39,113 bases of DNA from Salinivirgaceae bacterium (GCA_027858735.1 JAQICC010000089.1:1-39113); one strand, 5' to 3'; shown: positions 16,881 through 24,563, counted from the first letter of the stretch. Program-made: numbers and translations. The notes: generated from the sequence alone by a model not told the origin.

Positions 16881-16888
16881 TACTTTTG
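16881..16888 (+). promoter_or_regulatory. Putative -7 box for the histidine kinase gene
   Basis: TACTTTTG matches TAnnTTTG exactly. The -33 region is occupied by the last GTTAA repeat rather than a TTG, consistent with activation by a bound regulator. Start of transcription would be about 70 bases before the ATG at 16964. Confidence 0.5.
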
Positions 16889-16963
16889 ACTTGAATACAA
16901 AGTTATAATGATGGTAAAACCTTTAAAAATTACTGTTATTAACTTGATACTTTTTACTAAAAG

Positions 16964-18601
16964 ATGAATAAACAAAAATTTACAGGCATCATATTATTAA
17001 TGGCATTATCGCTTCTAGGCATTATTGCAGTTCAAATTTATTGGATGAATAAATCCATTACCATAAAAGAAGAACAATTTGACCAACAGGTAAGCGAAGC
17101 CCTTGCAAGAGCCTCATACCGAATTGAGCGGAACCAAAATGCCAATTTTATGTCAAATATGTTTAGGGGAATGCCGCAGGTTCAAATGCGCCAATTTATT
17201 AATCCACAGGTAGGTAATGTTGGCAACGATTCTGTATTTATCGAATTTAGCCAGTTTTGGCAAGACAATGAGCCAAAGGTTCATGTAATAAATGGCGATA
17301 AAAATATTAATGTGCAAAAAAATGCAAAAGACGGGCTCGAAACTATAAAATATACTTTTGATACAGTAATAGATGATGGGTATGGCAAGCAACATATTCA
17401 AACATATTCGCAAGTAACCCAACCAACACAAGAACAGGTAGTAGTTATGCCAAATGAAAAAGGTAGTACTGATGAATTGCTTGATAAACCAAAGGAAAGT
17501 CAGCTAAATCAAGTGATGGAGCAAATGGTACTAGAATTTTCAATTCGCGATATACCCATGGAGGAAAGATTAAGCAACTCCATTATTGCGCCAACAATTG
17601 AGTATGAGTTTAAAAATGCAAGCATTCCGTTGAAATTTGAATATGGCATTACTAATTATCAGGGTAATTACTACAAAAAACTAAATACTCGAGGCTTTAA
17701 TCAAGAAAATGCTAAAAAAGCCTATAAAACTACGCTTTTTCCTAACGATATTTTAATGCAAAGCGATCAGTTAGTATTATACTTTCCTAACAAACGCAAT
17801 TACTTAGTAAACAACTTAATATGGCCATTTACCGGTTCATTAATCTTCACCCTTATTATTTTGTTTACCTTCTATTTTACACTTAGAATTATTTATAACC
17901 AAAAGAAAACATCGGAAGTTAAAACCGATTTTATAAATAACATGACGCATGAGTTTAAGACACCCATCGCAACAATCTCACTAGCAGCTGATTCAATATC
18001 TAATCCTACCATTCTTAATGTTCCTGAAAAGGTTATTCGATTTATAGATATAATAAAAGAAGAAAACCGTAGAATGAACCGACAAGTTGAAAGTGTATTG
18101 AAAATGGCTTTGATTGACAAAAAAGATTTTAATTTAAATATGGTGGATACTGCAGTTCATCCACTAATTGAACTTGCTGTTAAGAACATTAGCTTACAAG
18201 TTGAGCAAAAAGGAGGTAAAATAAAACTTGATATCCAAGCAGAGAATGATCACCTAAGAATTGATGAAACTCACTTTGCCAATCTTATTTATAACCTGCT
18301 TGATAATGCTAATAAATATGCCTTAAATGCTCCACCCGAAATAACAGTTTCTACTTATAATCAAAATAGCGATTTTTGTTTGGCTATTTCCGACAACGGC
18401 ATAGGAATGAGCAAGGATGCCCAAGAAAAAATATTTGAAAAATTTTACCGAGTACCAACGGGTAATGTGCATACCGTGAAAGGTTTTGGACTGGGCTTAA
18501 GCTATGTGAAAGCAATTGTAATGCAATTTAAGGGTGATATACTCGTAAACAGTCAAAAAGACAAAGGAAGTACCTTTACCATTAAAATACCGCTTAAGTA
18601 G
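16964..18601 (+). CDS. rprX: Sensor histidine kinase, RprX-like
   Basis: The 545-aa protein has an N-terminal membrane helix (about 7-27), a periplasmic sensor region (about 28-283) rich in Gln and Asn with no recognised domain, and a second helix (about 284-308). The cytoplasmic core follows: phospho-acceptor H329 in MTHEFKTPIATISL, N-box LIYNLLDNANKYA (about 441), G1 ISDNGIGMS and G2 GFGLGLSYVK. Layout and partner resemble Bacteroides RprX, and the adjacent regulator is clearly RprY-like. The likely role is sensing an envelope or periplasmic signal and phosphorylating that regulator. The gene symbol is by similarity recalled from the family, not by alignment. A 178-base gap separates it from the regulator gene. 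Confidence 0.88.
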   Translation: MNKQKFTGIILLMALSLLGIIAVQIYWMNKSITIKEEQFDQQVSEALARASYRIERNQNANFMSNMFRGMPQVQMRQFINPQVGNVGNDSVFIEFSQFWQDNEPKVHVINGDKNINVQKNAKDGLETIKYTFDTVIDDGYGKQHIQTYSQVTQPTQEQVVVMPNEKGSTDELLDKPKESQLNQVMEQMVLEFSIRDIPMEERLSNSIIAPTIEYEFKNASIPLKFEYGITNYQGNYYKKLNTRGFNQENAKKAYKTTLFPNDILMQSDQLVLYFPNKRNYLVNNLIWPFTGSLIFTLIILFTFYFTLRIIYNQKKTSEVKTDFINNMTHEFKTPIATISLAADSISNPTILNVPEKVIRFIDIIKEENRRMNRQVESVLKMALIDKKDFNLNMVDTAVHPLIELAVKNISLQVEQKGGKIKLDIQAENDHLRIDETHFANLIYNLLDNANKYALNAPPEITVSTYNQNSDFCLAISDNGIGMSKDAQEKIFEKFYRVPTGNVHTVKGFGLGLSYVKAIVMQFKGDILVNSQKDKGSTFTIKIPLK

Positions 18602-18779
18602 CTGTAAAATTTAATTAGATTCTAAAATTCATATACTGAAACATATTAGTAAAAAAAGTATTCGGTTTTCGGTAATCAATATTTAATGATCAATTATAGT
18701 ATGTTTAAATTTAATTTAACTTAGAGTCTTAAAGAGATCGTAATCTGTGAATTAGTGACCATAAAAAAAAATAAAACCT

Positions 18780-19478
18780 CTGAGAAATCAAAAAATATTT
18801 TTAGTTGAAGATGACCTGAACTTTGGATCAGTTATGAAATCGTACCTTGAAATGAATAATTTTGAAGTAGATTGGGTTAATAATGGTAAAGATGCAGTAA
18901 GTACATTTACAAAAGGAGTTTACGATTTATGTGTTTTAGATGTTATGCTACCTCATGTTGATGGTTTTACCATTGGTACTGAAATAAAAAAGTTAAAACC
19001 TAATGCCCCTATTGTATTTTTAACCGCCAAAACGCTTAAGGAGGATATGATTAAAGGCTTTAGTGTGGGTGCCGACGATTATATTACCAAACCTTTTGAC
19101 AGTGATGTGCTTATCTATAAAATAAAAGCCATTTTAAAGCGTAATCAATCAGGTATGGATGCTCCGGCCGATGGCGAGATACTTGAAATAGGCAAATTTA
19201 AATTCGATTACAAAACAAGAAATTTGAGCTCTGACGATTGCGAATCCGTAAAACTTTCTCCAAAAGAAGGCGAACTTCTCCTCCATCTAATTCAAAACAA
19301 GAATAAAGTTCTTGACCGAAATTTTGCCCTTGAAAAAATTTGGGGCGAACAAGGCTACTTCGTTGCTCGTAGCATGGATGTTTATATTACCAAACTACGA
19401 AAATTCTTGAAAAGCGATTCTAATTTAGAAATAGTAAATATTCATGGTAGTGGGTACATATTGAAAGAGAATGTATAG
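18780..19478 (+). CDS. rprY: OmpR-family response regulator, RprY-like, probable CTG start
   Basis: The first ATG in frame (18834) would remove the start of the receiver domain, including the acidic pair. Upstream codons from CTG 18780 read RNQKIFLVEDDLNFGSV, the normal first strand and acidic pocket; an in-frame stop lies at 18762 and no ATG, GTG or TTG occurs between. With CTG as start the protein is 232 aa and the phospho-acceptor is D54 (LCVLDVMLP), the standard position. Other marks: IVFLTAKTLKEDM, GADDYITKPF, and a winged-helix DNA-binding domain with FALEKIW, ARSMDVYITKLRKFL and NIHGSGY, very like RprY. CTG precisely where ATG is expected, after an A-rich leader, suggests a rare start codon or a recent mutation. 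It likely binds the GTTAA array upstream of the kinase gene. Confidence 0.85.
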   Translation: MRNQKIFLVEDDLNFGSVMKSYLEMNNFEVDWVNNGKDAVSTFTKGVYDLCVLDVMLPHVDGFTIGTEIKKLKPNAPIVFLTAKTLKEDMIKGFSVGADDYITKPFDSDVLIYKIKAILKRNQSGMDAPADGEILEIGKFKFDYKTRNLSSDDCESVKLSPKEGELLLHLIQNKNKVLDRNFALEKIWGEQGYFVARSMDVYITKLRKFLKSDSNLEIVNIHGSGYILKENV

Positions 19479-20035
19479 ACTTTTGGTTTTCTACTAAAAA
19501 AACCATCCAGAATCATTTCATACATTAGCATTTTATATTATTTCAGGTGCTATTGTTGAATTGTAACTTGGGCTGGGTTCAATATTTGAAAATATCAGGT
19601 TGTTTTAATGCATTCAAAACAGCCATAAAAGTCAAATTATCTGATAATGGATATTAACCTTGCAGAATTCAAGGTAGGGTTAAAATTATATGAGTTTTTT
19701 AGTTTTCAAGTATGAAGTTCTCTGTCCTCAGTAAACTTGTTGACTGCGTACTGAAAACTGCCTACTATATCTCACTTTAAAAATACTCTTTATAAAAATA
19801 TTTTCCACTAAATTCGTAGTAATACCTAAAAGAAAAGATCAGAGTCCGTTCGTGGTTGTCATGGAATATTTTTTACCAGACACTTACGCACGCCCGTGTT
19901 TCTGGTAAAGCCAATTAAATAAAAGCGCGAAGTATAAAGAATTAATTTTTAAAATTAAGTATTAACTTGCAAAATGGTTTTGAATAATATTTTTAAACCA
20001 ACCTAATCAATATTCACAATATAAAATTCAAAAGC
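19479..20035. other. Noncoding stretch between regulator and GH3 genes
   Basis: No ORF of convincing quality. The notable part is a locally GC-richer segment at about 19840-19915 with a hairpin: TTTACCAGA-CAC (19872-19883) pairing with GTG-TT-TCTGGTAAA (19896-19909), with a 2-base bulge. No T run follows, so it is not a clear terminator; it may be a short repeat or the leader of the GH3 gene. No confident promoter was found. Confidence 0.45.
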
Positions 20036-22300
20036 ATGAAATATCTTCATCTTCTTAACTTCTCGTTAATAATTCTGTTCTCGGCATGCAATTCAAATAA
20101 AGAATTAAAAGAAATGTATTTAGATAAAAACCTACCCGTAGACAAAAGAGTTGAATTACTGTTGAATACGATGACCCTTGACGAAAAAATAGGACAAATG
20201 TGTCAATATGTAGGCGAACCTTCAAAAAGTGAAGTGAAAAATGTAGATGAAGAAGTTCAATATGAATTAGACCTTGGTGAAACTGCCGAATTGATTAAAC
20301 AAAGTAAAATAGGTTCATTTTTAAAAGTTCCGACCTACAAAGAAGCTAACTATTTGCAAAAAATGGCCGAAGAATCGCGTTTAAAAATACCCTTACTAAT
20401 TGCCACCGACGCTATTCATGGACATGGAATGTATCAGGAGCCTATTACCATTTACCCTACGGAGATTGGCATGGCAGCATCATTTGATACAGATTTGGCA
20501 AATAAAGTAGCAAAATATACAGCCGCTGAAATGCGTGCAACAGGTTATCACTGGACCTTTTCGCCGAATATTGAGATAGCTCGAGATGGACGATGGGGAC
20601 GATTTGGAGAAACATTTGGCGAAGACCCTTTGTTGGTTTCAGAAATGGGAAAGGCCATGATTGAAGGCTATCAGGGTGATAATTTTGGCGATTCTGTTAA
20701 TGTAATTGCCTGTGCCAAACATTTTGTAGGTGGCGGAATATCCAGTAATGGTTTAAATGGAGCTGCTGCCGACATTTCAGAGCGAACCTTACATGAGATT
20801 TTTTTCCCTCCTTTTATTGAGGCTATCAAGTCGAATGTGTACACCATAATGCCGGCACACAACGAAATAAATGGAATTCCATGTCATGCACACCATACCT
20901 ACCTTAGCAAATTAATGCGCGATACCTGGGACTTTAAAGGCTTTTATGTAAGCGACTGGATGGATATTGAACGATTGGAAACAGTTCATAAAGTTGCAGC
21001 TTCGCAAAAAGAAGCTGCTAAATTAGCCGTTCTAGCTGGCTTAGATGTGCATATGCAAGGACCCGGTTTTTTCGATCATGTGAAAGAATTGGTAAACGAA
21101 GGGGCTATTCCTGAAAAAGTAATAAATGAATCTGTACGCAAAATTTTATATGCAAAGTTTCAATTGGGTTTATTTGAAAATAGATATGTTAATGCTACCA
21201 AAATAAAAAACACCCTAATGAAAAAGGAGCATTTGGATTTGGCCCTTGAAGTGGCGCAAAAATCTATGGTCCTTTTAAAAAATGAGGCAAATATTTTACC
21301 CCTAAGTAAACAACTAAATTCAATATTCATAACAGGTCCAAATGCAAACAGTCAAGCCCTATTGGGCGATTGGTCAAGAAATCAACCCGATGAAAATATT
21401 ACCACAGTAATTGAAGGAATTAGAACTAAGATGTCGGCCACCACCAAAATTGATTTTATGGAATGTGAATCTTATCACAGCTATAGCGATAATTTTATGG
21501 AAGAAGCAAAGAAACGGGCAAAATCAAGCGATGTGACAATCGTGGCTGTGGGTGAAAACTCTATCAGGTTCGATAAAGATAAAACCAGTGCTGAAAACCT
21601 TGACAGACCCATATTGGAATTGGCCGGACAGCAATTGGAATTGGTTAAAGCATTGGTAAGTTCAGGCAAACCTGTGATTGTAGTGCTTATAAATGGTGGT
21701 CCTATAGCTTCACCCTGGTTGGTCGAAAATGTTGCTGGAATTATTGAAGCTTGGGAGCCTGGAATGTATGGTGGACAGGCCATTGCCGATGTTATTTTTG
21801 GCGATTATAATCCGGGAGGCAAACTACCTATTACAATTCCCAGAAGTGTAGGCCATATTCAAAATTTTTACAATCAAAAACCTTCTGCTTTTCACCGAGG
21901 CTGTTTTTTTCAAAGCTCAAGTGAAGCTCTTTTTGAATTCGGATTTGGTTTATCATATACACAATTTAAATACAGTAATTTAAAGGTAAAAAACAGTTTC
22001 ACATCAGATGATATTGTTACCATAAATTTGACAATTGAAAATAATGGTGAACTAGGCGGTGATGAAGTTGTTTTAATTTACATAAATGACATAGTAAGTT
22101 CGGTAACTACACCCGTAAAAAAACTAGTATCCTTCGACCGCCTTCATCTGGAACCAAAAGAAAAGAAGGAATTCACTTTTGATATCTCATCCAATAGCTT
22201 TAAAATGTTTAATCAAGCCATGGACTATGTTATTGAACCCGGTGAATTTGAAATAATAATTGGAAATAATATAATAGTTAGCACAATTTTGTATGAATAG
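20036..22300 (+). CDS. Glycoside hydrolase family 3 lipoprotein (BglX-like)
   Basis: The 754-aa protein begins with a lipoprotein signal (ILFSAC, Cys about 19) and is a full GH3 enzyme: barrel with MTLDEKIGQMCQY, RDGRWGRFGETFGEDP, IACAKHFVGGG and the nucleophile in YVSDWMD (D307), then the alpha/beta sandwich (VVLINGGPI, GKLPITIPRSVGHI) and a C-terminal fibronectin III-like domain. The layout is that of periplasmic BglX-type beta-glucosidases, here lipid-anchored. Unlike the GH3 at 9365 it keeps the normal SDW motif. It stands alone with no flanking glycan genes on the same strand, so it may serve general beta-glucoside turnover. Confidence 0.88.
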   Translation: MKYLHLLNFSLIILFSACNSNKELKEMYLDKNLPVDKRVELLLNTMTLDEKIGQMCQYVGEPSKSEVKNVDEEVQYELDLGETAELIKQSKIGSFLKVPTYKEANYLQKMAEESRLKIPLLIATDAIHGHGMYQEPITIYPTEIGMAASFDTDLANKVAKYTAAEMRATGYHWTFSPNIEIARDGRWGRFGETFGEDPLLVSEMGKAMIEGYQGDNFGDSVNVIACAKHFVGGGISSNGLNGAAADISERTLHEIFFPPFIEAIKSNVYTIMPAHNEINGIPCHAHHTYLSKLMRDTWDFKGFYVSDWMDIERLETVHKVAASQKEAAKLAVLAGLDVHMQGPGFFDHVKELVNEGAIPEKVINESVRKILYAKFQLGLFENRYVNATKIKNTLMKKEHLDLALEVAQKSMVLLKNEANILPLSKQLNSIFITGPNANSQALLGDWSRNQPDENITTVIEGIRTKMSATTKIDFMECESYHSYSDNFMEEAKKRAKSSDVTIVAVGENSIRFDKDKTSAENLDRPILELAGQQLELVKALVSSGKPVIVVLINGGPIASPWLVENVAGIIEAWEPGMYGGQAIADVIFGDYNPGGKLPITIPRSVGHIQNFYNQKPSAFHRGCFFQSSSEALFEFGFGLSYTQFKYSNLKVKNSFTSDDIVTINLTIENNGELGGDEVVLIYINDIVSSVTTPVKKLVSFDRLHLEPKEKKEFTFDISSNSFKMFNQAMDYVIEPGEFEIIIGNNIIVSTILYE

Positions 22301-22331
22301 GCCGAAGTAAAATTCTCTATTAATAAAGCTT

Positions 22332-22500
22332 AGAAGAGGTGTCTAAAAAGTCTTTCTGTGACTCTTTGTATCTCTAAACCTTTGTGTAATAATTTTAAAA
22401 AAAGCTACCATACAGAGTTTCACAAAGAAAGGACGAAATCACACAGATACAAAAACAATTTTTGTTTACTGTTTTACATACTTTTTAGACACCCACTTCT
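22332..22500. mobile_element. MITE-like element with terminal inverted repeats
   Basis: GGTGTCTAAAAAGT (22338-22351) recurs perfectly inverted at the other end (22480-22493), and the match extends outward imperfectly through AGAAG/CTTCT. The 169-base interior has no ORF but contains further complementary pieces (TTTGTATCT, CTTTGTG with CACAAAG), so the whole can fold on itself. This fits a non-autonomous transposon remnant or large intergenic palindrome between convergent genes. No transposase is nearby and no certain target duplication is seen. Confidence 0.5.
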
Positions 22501-22539
22501 TAAATAGTGCCAGCAAGAAAACTCTTGCTTTTGCAAAGA

Positions 22540-23322
22540 CTAAATACCAAAAAAATAATCATTAAGTTTCTTGACATTTACCTGCGCTCTTGTAATATTT
22601 TTATGCTTTAAGCTTAGCTTGTAGCCCTTTAAAATACCTATTATTAAATTATCGGTCGGGTCCTTAGGATTTCTTTTTATGCTAAAAGGTTTTTTAATTT
22701 CGGGTAAGGCCGTTTCCTGATTAAAAGTAGCTATATATCTTCTTATTTTACCATCTTGAATTTGAAACGGTGCTGTTGGTGCTTTAATTTTACGCTTACC
22801 ATTACCCCAATTTTCACCTGTTTTAATGCGGTTAATTTGCATGTCGGAAACACCATAGATTATTGCAATATGCTTCAGTGGATAATTTTTCTTAATCAAA
22901 TCTTTAATTTGCTTTACATCAGCCTTGATAAGCTTTGCATTATTCTTTTTTTTACCTGTTATTCTAAGATTTGTATAATGCAAATTTCTACTATTGCCAT
23001 CTACAAATTCAACAGAGTGTTCTTTATGATCAAAAATACCACCCTCAATTTCGAAGGCTTCTGCAACATAGGGGGCAACAGATTTTAAAATAAGCTTACC
23101 ATCTGAATTGGTTAAGCTACAAAAAGGTTGTCCCTTTCTCTTAGAAAGATGCCTGTAATGCCATTGGCTCTCCCTAACATAAAGTGCTCCATCATCAATT
23201 ATTGCTTTCTCAACTAAATTTAAGGGTATATGTCGGTACACTCTACCAGACTCGCTAATACAATACCTCTCAAAGCCTTTTATTACACGACATTCTTCAT
23301 CATGTATAACTATCTTACCCAT
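22540..23322 (-). CDS. NUMOD4/HNH-derived protein lacking catalytic histidines
   Basis: The 260-aa protein resembles phage and intron HNH endonucleases of the NUMOD4 type. FERYCISESGRVYRH (about 17-31) is the NUMOD4-like motif. The segment SVAPYVAEAFEIEGG through VEFVDGNSRNLHYTNLRIT (about 80-122) aligns by eye with the HNH core, but the expected His in the HRLVA-like helix and in the NHIDG-like strand are replaced (Pro/Ala and Phe). VKQIKDLIKKNYPLKHIAII followed by YGVSDMQINRIKTG (about 135-168) is a C-terminal helix-turn-helix. I infer a DNA-binding protein that no longer cuts. No intron, phage or mobile gene surrounds it. A catalytically altered nuclease or a decaying homing gene are alternatives; the intact frame argues against decay. 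Confidence 0.6.
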   Translation of the reverse strand: MGKIVIHDEECRVIKGFERYCISESGRVYRHIPLNLVEKAIIDDGALYVRESQWHYRHLSKRKGQPFCSLTNSDGKLILKSVAPYVAEAFEIEGGIFDHKEHSVEFVDGNSRNLHYTNLRITGKKKNNAKLIKADVKQIKDLIKKNYPLKHIAIIYGVSDMQINRIKTGENWGNGKRKIKAPTAPFQIQDGKIRRYIATFNQETALPEIKKPFSIKRNPKDPTDNLIIGILKGYKLSLKHKNITRAQVNVKKLNDYFFGI

Positions 23323-23645
23323 AACCTATACTTTTGATTTATTATTTTTAAGAATATTATATTTTATTTCCCTTTAACCTTCATTGCATTTTCATCTTGG
23401 ATGATTGTACGCAACGACAGTACAAATATATTACAAAGATTAGTAATTAATTGTTTTTTGTTATAAAAATATGTGCTGTAAATATTTTGTTTTTCAACAT
23501 ACTGCATCCAAAGAAGTTTTGCATTGTCGATCATTTATACATTGCACTATTGTTCTTATCATCATGCCAACAAAAAAGAAAAAAACTAATTTAACTTTCT
23601 CAAAATAATACAATCGTAACCTTATTTTTAGAAGCAACCATTTTC
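23323..23645. other. AT-rich noncoding stretch
   Basis: No gene seen. CAAATATA at 23423-23430 reads TATATTTG on the minus strand, a possible -7 box about 100 bases before the NUMOD4-type gene, but no matching -33 TTG is at the right distance. The right end may hold the upstream part of the promoter for the small RNA candidate. Confidence 0.4.
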
Positions 23646-23653
23646 TATATTTG
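23646..23653 (+). promoter_or_regulatory. Putative -7 box of a small RNA
   Basis: TATATTTG matches TAnnTTTG exactly. The upstream region at 23622-23631 is T-rich (TTATTTTTAG) but not a perfect -33 TTG. A start of transcription near 23660 would give an RNA of about 125 nt ending at the terminator at 23748-23784. Confidence 0.45.
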
Positions 23654-23659
23654 CAATTG

Positions 23660-23784
23660 CAATAGGCTCTTCTAAAGGAAATATCACAAAAAAAATAGTA
23701 AAGGAATAATTTACAATTGTGATTTGCTATAATGCAGAAACTAGAGAAGCCTCCCTTAAATTTGCTGTTAAGGGAGGCTTTTTT
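23660..23784 (+). ncRNA. Candidate small RNA with strong intrinsic terminator
   Basis: Between the -7 box at 23646 and a perfect terminator there is no ORF, but there is a nested hairpin: ATCACAA (about 23692-23698) pairs with TTGTGAT (23717-23723), enclosing GTAAA-GGAATAA-TTTAC. A strong terminator with no upstream coding gene on that strand implies a short noncoding transcript. I do not recognise a named RNA family; a 6S-like RNA or a regulatory sRNA are both possible. The 5' end is approximate. Confidence 0.5.
23748..23784 (+). terminator. Strong Rho-independent terminator
   Basis: AGCCTCCCTTAA (23748-23759) pairs perfectly over 12 bp with TTAAGGGAGGCT (23768-23779) around an 8-base loop, followed by six T residues. 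No coding gene ends just before it on the + strand, which is the main support for a noncoding RNA upstream. Confidence 0.9.
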
Positions 23785-23808
23785 ATGAAATTTAAAAGCA
23801 TAAAAAAT

Positions 23809-23840
23809 AAAGGGGAGGATTATTAAAAATCCTCCCCTTT
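23809..23840 (-). terminator. Terminator of the ArsR/Cys-rich peptide operon
   Basis: AAAGGGGAGGAT and ATCCTCCCCTTT (23809-23820, 23829-23840) form a perfect 12-bp stem with an 8-base loop. On the minus strand it is followed by ATTTTTTA, giving a good terminator about 40 bases after the Cys-rich peptide stop. It could also back up the small RNA terminator on the other strand, since TTTATTTTT follows there too. Confidence 0.85.
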
Positions 23841-23881
23841 ATTTTTAAGCTGTGTCGATATTTTGTATCGAACTCAGGTTT

Positions 23882-24067
23882 TTAGCAACAGTTTGGTCCA
23901 CAGTCACACCATTCTTTCGCCGAATCTACAAACTTTTTAAAAGATTCAACTTTTGTTTCATCTTTTGGTTCAACTAAAATTTTGATACCCTTAACGGTCT
24001 CGTCAATTTTAACATTAAACTTCTCACTCATTTTTTTGGAATCAAATCCACAACATGATCCATACAT
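23882..24067 (-). CDS. 61-aa cysteine-rich peptide of an ArsR-controlled operon
   Basis: I do not recognise a named family. The peptide has six cysteines confined to its ends: C5 and C6 (GSCCGF) and C54, C56, C60, C61 (CDCGPNCC). The middle is a charged segment that looks like strand-helix (KGIKILVEP, KVESFKKFVDSAKEW). No signal peptide, so it is cytoplasmic. A clear GGAGG lies 8 bases before the ATG, unusual in this window. It is the second gene after an ArsR-family repressor and has a near-copy of the repressor's palindrome just upstream, so it is very likely induced by the same metal or metalloid. I infer a thiolate metal-binding or sequestering role (arsenite, cadmium, zinc or copper possible); this is not proven. 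Confidence 0.7.
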   Translation of the reverse strand: MYGSCCGFDSKKMSEKFNVKIDETVKGIKILVEPKDETKVESFKKFVDSAKEWCDCGPNCC

Positions 24068-24090
24068 AATTTAATCCTCCATAATTTTAT

Positions 24091-24110
24091 TGTTCGACAA
24101 CTATCGAACA
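24091..24110. promoter_or_regulatory. Palindromic operator 2, before the Cys-rich peptide gene
   Basis: TGTTCGA-CAACTA-TCGAACA is a perfect 7-bp inverted repeat with a 6-base spacer, nearly identical to the operator at 24425-24446. It lies in the 56-base gap between the repressor stop and the peptide start. Two such matching sites in one small operon make a shared ArsR-type operator very likely. Confidence 0.8.
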
Positions 24111-24123
24111 TATTAAAAAAAAC

Positions 24124-24423
24124 TTAATCAAAAAATATTTTTATATCATTCAATAATTCTTTATTAACCTGACAAGAAAGCATCTGCCCTTTCCTTTCAC
24201 AAACCAGCAAATTTGCATTTTGCAATTCTTTTAAGTGATGCGATATTGTTGATCGCGATAAATTCATGCAATCACAAGCTTTACTAAACGCTTTTTCAAC
24301 CCCACAGCACATATTAACATCCATGGTTTTTTCCCAATAGTATATCATCTTAAATAGGTTTAAACGCTGCTCACTACCTAGCGCTTTAAAAACCTTTGCC
24401 ATATTTTGATGTGAGTTAGTCAT
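24124..24423 (-). CDS. ArsR/SmtB-family metal-responsive repressor
   Basis: An upstream ATG at 24486 is in frame, but the promoter and operator at 24425-24475 lie inside that extension, so the ATG at 24423 (MTNSHQNMAKVFKALGS) is the better start, giving 99 aa. The winged helix is standard: KALGSEQRLNLFKMIYY, recognition helix LSRSTISHHLKELQNANLL and wing VCERKGQMLSCQVN. Cysteines in NMCCGVEKAFSKACDCMN sit beside and within the helix before the recognition helix, the place where ArsR and CadC carry metal-binding thiols; the CDC pair resembles the arsenite-sensing CxC. It likely represses itself and the downstream Cys-rich peptide and lets go on binding a thiophilic metal. No transporter or reductase gene accompanies it. 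Confidence 0.85.
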   Translation of the reverse strand: MTNSHQNMAKVFKALGSEQRLNLFKMIYYWEKTMDVNMCCGVEKAFSKACDCMNLSRSTISHHLKELQNANLLVCERKGQMLSCQVNKELLNDIKIFFD

Positions 24424-24424
24424 A

Positions 24425-24446
24425 TTGTTCGATAACTTTCGAACAA
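24425..24446. promoter_or_regulatory. Palindromic operator 1 of the ArsR repressor
   Basis: TTGTTCGA-TAACTT-TCGAACAA is a perfect 8-bp inverted repeat with a 6-base spacer, immediately before the repressor ATG at 24423 and overlapping the end of its -7 box. Binding here would block transcription start, so autorepression is the natural reading. Confidence 0.85.
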
Positions 24447-24475
24447 ATGTAAATAATTTATTCTCAATCGCAAAA
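24444..24475 (-). promoter_or_regulatory. Promoter of the arsR-type operon
   Basis: On the minus strand TTTTG (24475-24471) is followed after 19 bases by TACATTTG (24451-24444), an exact Bacteroidota-type promoter (TTG, N19, TAnnTTTG). Transcription would start about 24438, inside operator 1, giving a leader of only about 15 bases before ATG 24423. Confidence 0.75.
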
Positions 24476-24563
24476 TTTTTATTCAAAATAAAAATTATTT
24501 AATTGAATTTAGTAAATTGAATAGTTATTAGTTTAAACCAAACCCACATTTAAAACCATTATT

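Noticed and set aside
22332-22500. Complete insertion sequence
   Set aside because: The 169-base interior has no transposase frame, so at most it is a non-autonomous element.
24424-24486. Longer N-terminus of the ArsR protein from ATG 24486
   Set aside because: This stretch contains the promoter and operator 1, and the predicted transcript start lies downstream of that ATG.
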